DNA of 64,000 bases from Trichopria drosophilae (taxonomy: Eukaryota; Arthropoda; Insecta; Hymenoptera; Diapriidae): assembly GCA_030407085.1 (NCBI GenBank), contig CM059586.1, forward strand, positions 89,587,501 through 89,651,500, read 5' to 3'. The notes beneath the pieces were generated by a model that was not told where the DNA came from, made no database searches, and worked only from the letters and a program-made list of their open reading frames with translations. This document shows, piece after piece, positions 42,001 through 53,703 of the stretch (position 1 is the stretch's first letter; every line of letters begins with the position of its first letter). Position numbers and translations under genes: made by a program.

Positions 42001-44635
42001 ATTCCATATTAATATTCCATATCCATTTTCCATATCCATTTCCATATCAATATTCCATATCCATTTCCACATCAATATTCCATATCCATTTTCCATATCA
42101 ATATTCCATATCCATTTTCCACATCAATATTCCATATTCATTTTCCATGTCCATTTCCATATCATTATTCCATATCCATTTTCCATATCCATTTTCCATA
42201 TCCGCATTCCATATCCATATTCCATATCCATTTTCCATATCAATATTCCATATCCATATTGCATATCTATTTTCAACATCAATATTCCATATCCATTTTC
42301 CATATCTATTTCCATATCCATTTCCATATCAATATTCCATATCCATTTTCCATATCCATATCCTTATTGCATATCCCCACATTGCCATATTTCCATATTT
42401 CGATATTCATATTCCAATTCCATATTCCCTATTCCAATTCCATATTCCCTATTCTATATCCATATCCATATTCAATATCCATATTTCATATCCATATTCA
42501 ATATCCCATATCCATATCCATATTCCTTATTTCCAAATTCAATGTTTCATTTTGCATATTATATATTATTGCCCATTTTACTATTTCCATATTCCCATAT
42601 TGCATATTTTATATTCAATATTCCACATTCCATATGGCATATTCCATATTCCGCATTCTATATGGCATATTCCATATTCGATATCATAATTCCATATCCA
42701 TATTTTATATCCTACTTCCATATCCATGTTCCATATTCTTTATTCCATATTTTCATATTTCCATATTCCATATTCATATTTCAATCCATATCCATATTCC
42801 ATATCATTATTCCCTTCCATATCCATATTCCATATCACTATTCCCTTCCATATCCATATTCCATATCACTATTCCCTTCCATATCCATATTCCATATCAC
42901 TATTCCCTTCCATATCCATATTCCATATCAATATTCCATATTCCTATTTCATTCCATATCAATATTCCATATCCCGGTTCCATCCCATATCCCTATTCAA
43001 TTTCATATCAATATTGCATATCCATAATCCATATTCGTTATTTCTAATTCCCATTTCAATATTTCCATATTCCATTTCAATATTCCATATTCGTTATTTT
43101 CAATTCCCAATTCAATATTTCAATTTCCATCTTACCATATTTCCATATTCCATAATCTATATGTCCATATTTACAAATTTTCATGTTCCATATTTCCATT
43201 CCCTTATTTTCATTTACATATGTTCTGATTTCTATATTCCTATATTGCACGTTTTCATATTTTCATATTCTATAGTTTTTTATTGCATTTTATTGCATCA
43301 TCCCTATCAATATTCCATATCCATATTCCATATCCATATTCCATATCCATATTCCATATCTATTTTCCATATCAATATTCCATATCCATATTCCATATTC
43401 GTTATTTCCAATTCCCAATTCAATATTTCTGTTTCGATATTTGCAATTGTCAATTCAATATTTCTAATTCTCAATTCAATATTTCAATTTCAATATTTCC
43501 ATATTCTATATGTCCATATTTCCATTCCCTTATTTTCATTTACATATGTTCCAATTTCTATATTTCCATATTCCCGATTTCCATATTACTATATTCCACC
43601 AATTCATATTTCCACATTCTAAAGTTTTTTATTGCACATTTTGATATTTCCATATTTCTAGCTACATTTCCACATTTCTATTTCTAGATTTAGATGTTTC
43701 CATATTCCATATTTTATATTCGATATTGCACATTCTATATGGCATATTCCATATTCGATATCCTATTTCCATATCCATATTCGATATCCTAATTCCATAT
43801 CCATATTCCATATTTATATTGCATATCCATATTCCATATTCGTTATATCCAATTCCAAATTCACTGTTTTATTTTCCATATTCCGTATTTCCATTTTCCC
43901 ATATTTCTATATTTTAATATTTCCATATTCCCATATTTTTATGTTCCATATTTACATTCCTTTATTTTCATTTACATATGTTCAGATTTCTATATTTCCA
44001 TATTCCCTATTTTCGGATTTCCATATTCCTATATTCCACGTTTTCATATTTTCATATTCTACAGATTTTATTGCCCATTTTAATATTTCCATATTTCCAT
44101 ATTGCATATTTCATATTCGATATTCCACATTCTATATGGCATATTCCATATTCCGTATTTCCATATTTCCGTATTCCATATTTCCATATTCCATATTCCT
44201 ATATTCCAAGTTTTCATATTTCCATATTCTATAGATTTTATTGCCCATTTTAATATTTCCATATTGCATATTTCATATTCGATATTCCACATTCTATATG
44301 GCATATTCCATATTCGATGTCCATATCCCATATTCCATATTTCGTATTCCATATCCATAATCCATATTCATATTCCAAACCGATATTCCCATATTTCCAT
44401 ATTTCCATATTTTCATATTCCATATTCCACATTCCTATTCCATTCCATATCCATATCCCATATTTTCATTATTCCATATTTCCATATTGCATATTTTATA
44501 TTCGATATTCCACATTCTATATGGCATATTCCATATTCCACATTCTATATGGCATGTTCCATATTCGATATCATAATTCTATATCCATATTCGATATCCT
44601 AATTCCATATCCATATTCGATATCCTAATTCCATA

Positions 44636-45715
44636 TTTCCATATTTCCATATTTCCATATTTCCATATTTCCATATTTCCATATTTCCATATTTCCATAT
44701 TTCCATATTTCCATATTTCCATATTTCCATATTCCATATTCCATATTCCATATTTCCATATTTCCATATTCCATATTCCATTTTCCATATTCCATATTCC
44801 ATATTTCCATATTTCCAGATTTCCATATTTCCATATTTCCAGATTTCCATATTTCCAGATTTCCATATTTCCATATTTCCATATTTCCATATTTCCATAT
44901 TTCCATATTTCCATATTTCCATATTCCATATTCCATTTTCCATATTCCATATTCCATATTCCGCATTTCCATATTTCCGTATTCCATATTTCCATATTCC
45001 ATATTCCTATATTCCAAGTTTTCATATTTCCATATTCTATAGATTTTATTGCCCATTTTAATATTTCCATATTTCCATATTGCATATTTCATATTCGATA
45101 TTCCACATTCTATATGGCATATTCCATATTCGATGTCCATATCCCATATTCCATATTTCGTATTCCATATCCATAATCCATATGCATATTCCAAACCGAT
45201 ATTCCCATATTTCCATATTTCCATATTTTCTTATTCCATATTCCACATCCCTATTCCATTCCATATCCATATCCCATATTTTATATTCGATATTCCACAT
45301 TCTATATGGCATATTCCATATTCCACATTCTATATGGCATGTTCCATATTCGATATCCTGATTCCATATCCATATTCGATATCTTAATTCCATATCCATA
45401 TTCGATATCCTAATTCCATATCCATATTCGATATCCTAATTCCATATCCATATCCATATTCCATATTCCATATTTCCATATTTCCATATTTCCATATTTC
45501 CATATTTCCATATTTCCATATTCCATATTCCATATTCCGTATTTCCATATTCCATATTCCATATTTCCATATTCCATATTCCATATTCCATATTCCATAT
45601 TCCATATTCCATATTCCATATTCCATATTCCATATTTCCATATTCCATATTCCATATTCCATATTCCATATTCCATATTCCATATTCCATATTTCCATAT
45701 TTCCATATTTCCATA
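44636..45715 (+). repeat. Sub-arrays of pure 8-base and 7-base words
   Basis: 44636-44730 is mainly tandem CCATATTT (period 8), and 45555-45695 is mainly tandem CCATATT (period 7). Between them lie mixed words and repeated landmarks such as TTCGATATCCTAATTCC. These pure runs show that single word lengths can amplify on their own. Confidence 0.75.
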
Positions 45716-47935
45716 TTTCCATATTTCCCATTCAATATTTCAATTTCATTATTTCCATATTCTATATGTCCATATTTCCTTTCCCTTATTTTCATTTACA
45801 TATGTTCCAATTTCTATATTTCCAGATTCCCTATTTTCGGATTTCCATATTCCTATATTCGACGTTGTCATACTTCCATATTTTATAGATTTTATTGCCC
45901 ATTTTAATATTTCCATTTTTCCATATTACATATTTCATATTCGATATTCCACACTCTATATGGCATATTCCATATTCGATATCCATATCCTATATTCCAT
46001 ATTCCGTATTCCATATCCATAATCCATATTCATATTCCATATCCATATTTCCATATATTCATATTCCATATTCCACATCCCTATTCTATTCCATATCCAT
46101 ATCCATATCCATATTCCATATTCCATATCCATATCTATATTCCATATCCATATCTCATATTTTCATTATTTCATATTCCCATATTTCCATATATTCACAT
46201 TCCATATTCCACATCCCTATTCCATTCCATATCCATATCCATATTCCACATCCCTATTCCATTCCATATCCATATCCATATCCATATTCCATATCCATAT
46301 CTCATATTTTCATTATTTCATATTTCCATATTTCATATTCCGTATTTTCATATTCGATATTTCCGGATTCCATATTTCCATATTTCCTTATTCCATATTT
46401 CCATATTCCATATTACCATATTCCATTTTTCCATATTCCATATTTCTATATTCCATATTTCCATATTCCATATTTCCATATTCCATATTTCTATATTCCA
46501 TATTTCCATATTCCATATTTCCATATTTCCATATTTCCATATTCCATATTCCATATTCCATATTTCCATATTCCATATTTCATATTCCTTATTCCGTATT
46601 CAAATATTTCAATGTTCCATATTTTCACATCCACATTTTCATTTACATTTTCAGATCTCCATATTCCCATATTCCACCTTTCCGGATTTCCACTGTTTTA
46701 TTTTCCATATTCCCATATTTCTATATTTTAATATTTCCATATTCACATATTTTCATGTTCCATATTTACATTCCCTTATTTTCATTTACATATGTTCCGA
46801 TTTCTATATTTCCATATTCCCTATTTTCGGATTTCCATATTCCTATATTCCACGTTTTCATATTTCCATATTCTATAGATTTTATTGCCCATTTTAATAT
46901 TTCCATATTTCCATATTGCATATTTCATATTCGATATTCCACATTCTATATGGCATATTCCATATTCCACATTCTATATGGCATGTTCCATATTCGATAT
47001 CATAATTCCATATCCATATTCGATATCCTAATTCCATATCCATATCCATATTCCATATTCCATATCCATATCCCATCTTCCCTATCAATATTCCATATCC
47101 ATATTCCATATCCATATTACATATCCATTTCCATATCAATATTCCATATCCATTTTCCATATCCGTATTCCATATCTATTTTCCATATCCATATTCCATC
47201 ATCCCTATCAATATTCCATATCCATTTTCCATATCCGTATTCCATATCTATTTTCCATATCAATATTCCATATCCATATTTCATATCCATATTCCATCAT
47301 CCCTATCAATATTCCATATCCATTTTCCACATCAATATTCCATATCCATTTCCATATCAATATTCCATATCCATTTTCCATATCCGTATTCCATATCCAT
47401 AATCCATATTTATATTCCATATCTATATTCCATATCCATATTCCCATATATTCATATTCCATATTCCACATCCCTATTCCATTCCATATCCATATCCATA
47501 TTCCATATCCATGTCTCATATTTCCATATTTCATATTCCGTATTTTCATATTCGATATTTCCGGATTCCATATTTCCATATTCCACATTTCCATATTTCC
47601 ATATTCCATATTCCATATTCCATATTCCATATTCCATATTCCATATTCCATATTCCATATTTCCATATTCCCGATTTCCATATTTCTATATTCCACCTAT
47701 TCATATTTCCATATTCCCGATTTCCATATTTCTATATTCCACCTATTCATATTTCCACATTCTAAAGTTTTTTATTGCACATTTTGATATTTCCATATTT
47801 CTATCTACATTTCCACATGTCTATTTCTAGATTAAATGTTTCCATATTCCATATTTTCATATTTTTGTATTTCCATATTCCACATTTTCATATTTTTGTA
47901 TTTCCATATTCCATATTTTCATATTTTAATATTTT

Positions 47936-48318
47936 CATATCCATATTCCATATCCATATTCCATATCCATATTCCATATCCATATTCCATATCCATATTC
48001 CATATCCATATTCCATATCCATATTCCATATCCATATTCCATATGCATATCCATATTCCATATCCATATCCATATTCCATATCCATATTCCATATCCATA
48101 TTCCATATCCATATTCCATATCCATATTCCATATCCATATTCCATATCCATATTCCATATCCATATTCCATATCCATATTCCATATCCATATTCCATATC
48201 CATATTCCATATCCATATTCCATATCCATATTCCATATCCATATTCCATATCCATATTCCATATCCATATTCCATATCCATATTCCATATCCATATTCCA
48301 TATCCATATTCTATATTC
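47936..48318 (+). repeat. Pure 13-base tandem run
   Basis: About 29 head-to-tail copies of CATATCCATATTC, broken only near 48041-48075 by a TATGCATATCC variant and one doubled 6-base word. This is the most homogeneous part of the satellite, consistent with very recent expansion. Confidence 0.85.
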
Positions 48319-48420
48319 CATATTTCCATGTCGATAATCCATATCCATATTCTATATTCCATATTTCCATGTCGATAATCCATATCCATATTCTATATTC
48401 CATATTTCCATGTCGATAAA
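48298..48420 (+). repeat. Three 41-base repeats at the satellite edge
   Basis: Each copy ends with TTTCCATGTCGATAA; GTCGATAA starts at 48330, 48371 and 48412, an exact 41-base period. A related TTTCCATGTGGATAATCC occurs at the start of the downstream satellite patch (about 49967), linking the two pieces. Confidence 0.8.
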
Positions 48421-48636
48421 CCATTTTCCATATTTTCTATATTCCATATTTTAATATTTTTATATTTCCATATTCCATATTCTATATTGCGGACTGACCG
48501 CAAGATATTTATTCAACTTTTTTGGTACAGTTAACATTATGTATATACATGATATACACAGCGTTCACACAGATATCCCATATGCTCTCAGGGTGCATGT
48601 TTGGGACCCCTGTTGTAAAGGTGTGCAATCATATAT

Positions 48637-48692
48637 ATGCGAGAGCTGCAGATCGTCTTTAGATGGCGCCATACTTACATTTGTCGAGAATG
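48637..48692 (-). mobile_element. SINE fragment (3' body), minus strand
   Basis: GCGAGAGCTGCAGATCG, AGATGGCGCCATACTT and ACATTTGT match the reverse complement of 733-790 of the full SINE in the same order. Head and tail are missing. Confidence 0.7.
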
Positions 48693-48796
48693 TACTTAAT
48701 TTATAATCAATTTTCAATATTTTCTATATTCCGTATTCCATATTACCACTTGCATATTTCTATTTCCGATTCCATATTTTCTTTTCCACATTTATT

Positions 48797-49260
48797 ACTT
48801 CGACCCAGCCTAAGTCTGGACGAAGTATTGAATTTAGTCACTTCGGGTATAAAAATTACACTATAGTTTTTCATCAAATGTCGACGTTTCAGACCCTAAG
48901 GAACCCAAATCAACAATAAAAATATTTGTGTTCGTGATCTTGTACGAACGTACGAACGTCCCGTTTTTTGGTCTCGCGTTTATTTAAATATTTTTTTTTA
49001 AAATACGCATCTTGGCATAACTTAGATCTGATTAGATTTTGGCGCTGATCCATCCGTCCATTACTAAACAAAATTAGCCCCAATTAAGTTACTTCGTAGG
49101 TTTTTGCATTTATTTTGAAAAGTACAAATTTTATTAAAAAATGTTTCAAACAAAAAAGATAGAGCATGAAATTCTCTACAAAAAAGAAAGCTGTGTCCAT
49201 TTTCTTCCTAAGGTCAACGATAATGCCATAAAAACTGGTATAAAATGTTTATGACTATTG
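48797..49260 (+). repeat. Dispersed repeat family R1, copy 2, with 5' hairpin
   Basis: It opens with a hairpin: TACTTCG (about 48796) pairs with CGAAGTA (48821) around a CCAG/CTGG inner stem. It then runs collinear with 8992-9415 through ATGCCATAAA near 49220. No coding capacity. Confidence 0.65.
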
Positions 49261-49263
49261 TCT

Positions 49264-49345
49264 GAAAAAGTATTGAATTTGGTCACCTCGGCAAAAAATT
49301 ACCCTATAGTTTTTCATCAAATTCCGACATTTCCACTCCCTACCC
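49264..49345 (+). repeat. Dispersed repeat family R1, partial copy 3
   Basis: AAGTATTGAATTTGGTCACC and CTATAGTTTTTCATCAAATT repeat the start of copy 2 immediately after copy 2 ends, so copies 2 and 3 are head to tail. It stops within the next few dozen bases. Confidence 0.65.
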
Positions 49346-49667
49346 CCCAGCGGTACTCTTTGCCAGCCCATGCCGGGCACGGTGATCACCTACGGGCTCA
49401 TAAGTTCTTTTACACCCTTGATCCGAAAATAACTATTTCGATATATCTAAAAGATGTCTTATAGTATCTAAAAGATATCCGTCAGAGATCTTTTCGACAC
49501 TTTCAAGATATCTTTGACAAATTATATGTATATATATTGTATATAGAAGATCATAATGATACAGACAGTAATTAGTAAGACAGTAACACTGTAAACATGT
49601 AATATGCATCGAATAGTCTATTACAATACAAGTGCTTGAAGTAAGTGTTTTGCAACTTTTATTGATT

Positions 49668-49703
49668 AATACTTCGGCTGGCCTGTTGTCAGGGTCGAAG
49701 TTT
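49668..49703. repeat. Hairpin related to the R1 5' hairpin
   Basis: ACTTCG (about 49671) and CGAAGT (49696) close a stem that includes CCTG/CAGG. It resembles the inverted form of the hairpin at 48796-48827 and may mark the far end of the same element. A third GGGTCGAAGT lies at about 49885. Confidence 0.5.
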
Positions 49704-49941
49704 TGAAAATTCAATACTCATTTTCAATTTTCATACATATAAAAAACACTATATTGTTGTAACATATCTATCGAGGCCACTTGGACCTAAATATGATTGG
49801 ACCCCCAAATATCAATATAATTTTATAATATAATTGAAAGCTGTTAGTAAACAAACGAGTATTAAGGAATAGCCGACTCTCCACTGGGTCGAAGTTTCTG
49901 AGCGAGCGAAGCGAGCGAGGCACCACGCCAACACTAGTTTA

Positions 49942-50405
49942 AATTTCCATTTCCATATTTCCATGTGGATAATCCATTTTCCATATTTCCATATTCATTC
50001 CATATTTCCGTTTCTATATTCTATATTCCATATTCCACATTTACATATTCCTTAATTCTAATTCCTTATTCAATGTTCCATTTTCCATACTAAATATTCC
50101 ATATCCCATATTCCATACTCCATATTTCAAATTCCATATTCCATATTCCATATTCCATATTCCATATTCCATATTCCATATTCCATATTCCATATTCCAT
50201 ATTCCATATTCCGTATTCCATATTCCATATTCAATCTTCCATTTTCCATATTTCGTATTCCATATTTTATATTCCAGAGTCCCATATTCTATATTTTCAT
50301 ATTCTATATGCAATGTTTCATTTTCCATATTTCCATTTCCATTTCCAAATTCCTTTTTCCGTATTTTCATTTCCATATTCCTATTCCCACATTTAATTAT
50401 ATTTC
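49942..50405 (+). repeat. Terminal satellite patch
   Basis: CATATTCC-type satellite again, with a pure CCATATT run at about 50128-50215. Same orientation as the main block, so it is most simply read as the far end of one array split by the intervening 1.45 kb. Confidence 0.8.
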
Positions 50406-53400
50406 CATTTGACGTTTCTCCCCAGTGATTTAAAATTGAAAAAAAATGTAATGCGTGTAAAATGCGATCCTAAATATAAAAAAGTACAGCAATTTTCAAT
50501 CGATTTTCAAAAATTTGTTCACCATTTTGGATCGGTCCTTTTGAATTTTAAGTACCATATGTAGGATTCGTAATCAGCGTTCCCGATAACCCCGATATCT
50601 GGAAAACTCATCCGCATCAATTCCCCGTTTCCCAAAAAAATCCATAATATAGGCCAGAAATGCACAGTTAACACATTTAACGCCGCGTTTCTGAAAAATA
50701 AAACATGATAGGAAAATTCTGGCAGCGTCACTGTTACCAGCAAGAAAAAATGCTTCGAAAATAATGACGGGATTATCAATAATAAACTCCCTTTTGTATA
50801 AAGTCAATGGAAATGGTGCTAGAAACGCACATTTTGACAAATTTAGCTTAATTTTTCTCGGACATACGTCATGACGGATGTTATAAAAAAAACAATAGAA
50901 TTCGCTTGAAATTTTTTAATCAGGGGTTTGGGATCGCAGATTACGAATCTGTAGTGAAACGATGAAAATTCAAAATGGCGTGATGAATTTGAGAATCCAT
51001 TTTCGTTCAAAGTAACAGAAATAAATAGCAGGCAATATGCAAACGCACAAACGGCAAAGTACAGTTGGTACAATCAGTGTCTTTGTGCAGGAGACTTTTT
51101 TATTGATATGCACACATATATAAATTTCTTGGTAAGTGATATAAAAATAGTTCTTTTATACAAATCCGTTCAATTTTTCAAAATTAGTTTGCTATATTTG
51201 TAAATGACATTAAATTTAATTTTTTTCGTCCGCCATGTTGGTTTATTTTGAATTTTTCAAATCTGATTTCAGAACCGAAATCAGTGACATCAAGTATCAA
51301 GTTTCAAACGAATTCCGTTAATTTTTATTTTTTTAGGATAACAATTTTTTATGAAATCCGCCATATTTTGTCGGCTATTTTGTTTCTTATGGCTTATGGT
51401 ATCGTGTTTCAAGGCCTATCTTCATTAATTATGAAGACCTTTCGACGTGCGAAGTTTCAACCAAATCTCGGTGATATATCTGTGAATGTTTCCTTCCCAC
51501 ACAGAACCGATTTTCCCCATTTCAACTAGGTTTAATAACGTTGTTGCAAGCTTAGTAACATTATGATAACCATGTTTAACGCTGTTGTAAGGTTCAGTCA
51601 TGTTAGTATTGTTAATCCTGATTTTAACACTTGCAGGGATGGTGAGCCATCAATTAGTTGAAAATGGCAATATCAGTATCTGCAGATTTAATTAAAATGC
51701 GTACACTCACAAAAAAACATAGTCAAAATGACTATGAACTTAGTCCGAAATGAGGACTATGCGTGATATTAGTTAAAACAACTCCGAGAAGGTAGATGGT
51801 TCAACAAAATTATAGTAAAATCTACTACGAAAGTGGTAAATTTAAGTATATTTCCTAGTAGTTTTAGATATATTTTTCCAACTATGTGATATAATAAATT
51901 TAACTATGGATGTTTTTTGCCAGCGTATACAACGCAGAAAATGAAGTAATTTGAATAGTTGTATTTTTAACCAATAACCACTAATAGCAATAAATATTAA
52001 ATAACTCGTTCGTGCCCTCTTCTATCGTTGAATAAAAAAACATTGGTAGCAGTTTAGATTTTAATTATATTAACATGTAAATTCAGAATGATATACAATT
52101 TTAAATAGAACACTATAGTTTATTGTAGGAAAACAATATTTACGTTTGGTTACTGTTTCAATTGGTTAGAAAAAGATGACGTTTCATGCTAATCGGATTA
52201 TGCAGTACACGTGACATGATAAATGAGCAAAAAACATATTACGAATATATTACAACAATAATAATTGAGTTATTTTGATATATTATTAGGTACAGAATCA
52301 AATTTGGTAGGAAATTAATTAGTCAATATTCCAATGATAAATTATTATAATTAATGTGTCATAGTAAACAAATAACGATAATGCAGTTTTAATGTGAGAA
52401 TCATTCAGATTAAATTATTTGTAGTAAAGTAGTACAGATCAATGGAGTTCGGTAAAGATAACAAGCAATCTCCGTTTCTTCTTAATATGCACAACTTATA
52501 TTAATATGCATTGTAAAATACTAAAATGCATTATTCGCAGTTTGGTTGAATTCAAATTTGATCTGGATTTCTATAATGCATGTGTTTTAATCTGGTGTAC
52601 AGGAAATATATTAATTAATTTTCATTCCTTGCGCACTGGCAATTTTAGTGAACTTATTTTAAAACAAAGTATGCAGTAAGATTAGTAAACTATTATTTAT
52701 GCACGAATTTACTATGCGTGAAGTAGAAAATCCGTGTGTAAAGTGAATGTCGTGAGTGAAATCACGCACTGAATTTTACGACTTCACATTTTATTCAAAA
52801 TACCGCATGCAACTCGTACAGTGCGTGATGTTTGTACACTTGTTGCATAATATACTATTTTTATAATATAGTATCTTTCTTCGATTGGCTGACGTATTAA
52901 TGATATATATACTTGTGCTTTAATAACGACGAATCTTAGTGATAATTTCGCTGAGAATAACAAAACTCTGATTGAATTCAATGAAGATGCATCTGGCTAC
53001 AAAAGCAATTTCATAAATTATTGTAAAGTTGGGTAAAAATGCCTTTATCTAAAATGTGAACCATTTACAGTTATGGATATCATCTAGGAAATTCAAATTA
53101 TGGACTGCATTACAGCAACTGGTAAATAAACAAAAATCCTACTAATACACGTTATTAGATCTCTAACAATATTGTTGATATATATTTAATTTTCGTACAA
53201 AATTTGGTAACCTCAAATTGGTGATTACAACTTTTTTATTTGGCTTATAACATTAAAACGTGTAATTATCTCTCACGATATCAATAAGAAAATTTTAGAA
53301 GAACTGCACTAAAAAAAGGCTTAAAATTGTTACATTTATGGCAGTTTGCAATTAAACCAATGTATAAGACATAAGTACATTGTTAGAAATGTTCGGAAAA

Positions 53401-53703
53401 TTCTGATACTTTTATGTTATCGGAGTAACAAAATTTTATTAAAACCCGTAAAAAATAGACAAATTATGCAACAGTATCAGAAAATTAAGAAACTGGTAAC
53501 AGAAATGATTGTGATGATTATGAATCAGCGAGCGAAGGTAAAGTTACCATCTATACAAGAGACACCCATGATTCCTGTCGAGGAAATTGCATGTTTACTA
53601 GTTCGTAAGAGATTCCATAATCCAGCTTCGATACATAAAGCATTTCATATCAGAATAGCATAAAATCATTATGACGTTGATACGTCTGAATACATTAACA
53701 ATA
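50406..53703. other. Non-coding with scattered R2 repeat units
   Basis: No recognisable gene in 3.3 kb. R2-type units are seen at 50520-50600 (TTTTGAATTTT then GGATTCGTAATCAGC), 50915-50985 on the minus strand and 51225-51310 (CGTCCGCCATGTTGG then TTTTGAATTTTTCAAATCTG). A short frame at 53489-53608 looks protein-like (acidic start, then Cys- and Ser-rich) but has no start, splice context or recognisable family. Confidence 0.5.

Larger units (their letters stand above)
27076..48486 (+). repeat. AT-rich satellite, CATATTCC type (21.4 kb)
   Basis: Built from CCATAT (6), CCATATT (7) and CCATATTT (8) words, most often alternating 6+7 as a 13-base CATATCCATATTC. Longer recurring landmarks (ATTCTATATGTCCATATTTA, a GCCCATTTTAATATTTCC block, ATTCTATATGGCATATTCC) mark higher-order copies: 28538, 34466 and 40685 begin one shared segment, and 29933, 35935 and 42542 another, so the higher-order period is about 5.9-6.6 kb. 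G is rare on the plus strand. The open frames of hundreds of codons rich in F, H, I, P, S and Y are compositional. Confidence 0.93.
48487..49941. other. Non-satellite stretch splitting the array
   Basis: Unique-looking sequence between two satellite pieces, carrying a SINE fragment, one full and one partial copy of repeat R1, and hairpins with CTTCG/CGAAG stems. No gene. It ends in a GAGCGAGCGAAGCGAGCGAG motif followed by CACCACGCCAACACTAGT just before the satellite resumes. Confidence 0.65.

Noticed and set aside
28200..48420. Many 100-600-codon frames rich in F, H, I, P, S, Y (plus) or M, E, Y, G, I, W, N (minus)
   Set aside because: They are translations of CATATTCC satellite in different frames, repeated at the satellite period.
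51700..51910. Repeated ACTATG/CATAGT words as a regulatory array
   Set aside because: Irregular spacing and strong AT bias; not distinguishable from chance by eye.
53346..53663. 105-codon frame, and the 39-codon acidic frame at 53489-53608
   Set aside because: No recognisable family and no convincing splice or start context. The shorter frame looks protein-like but is too short to support.
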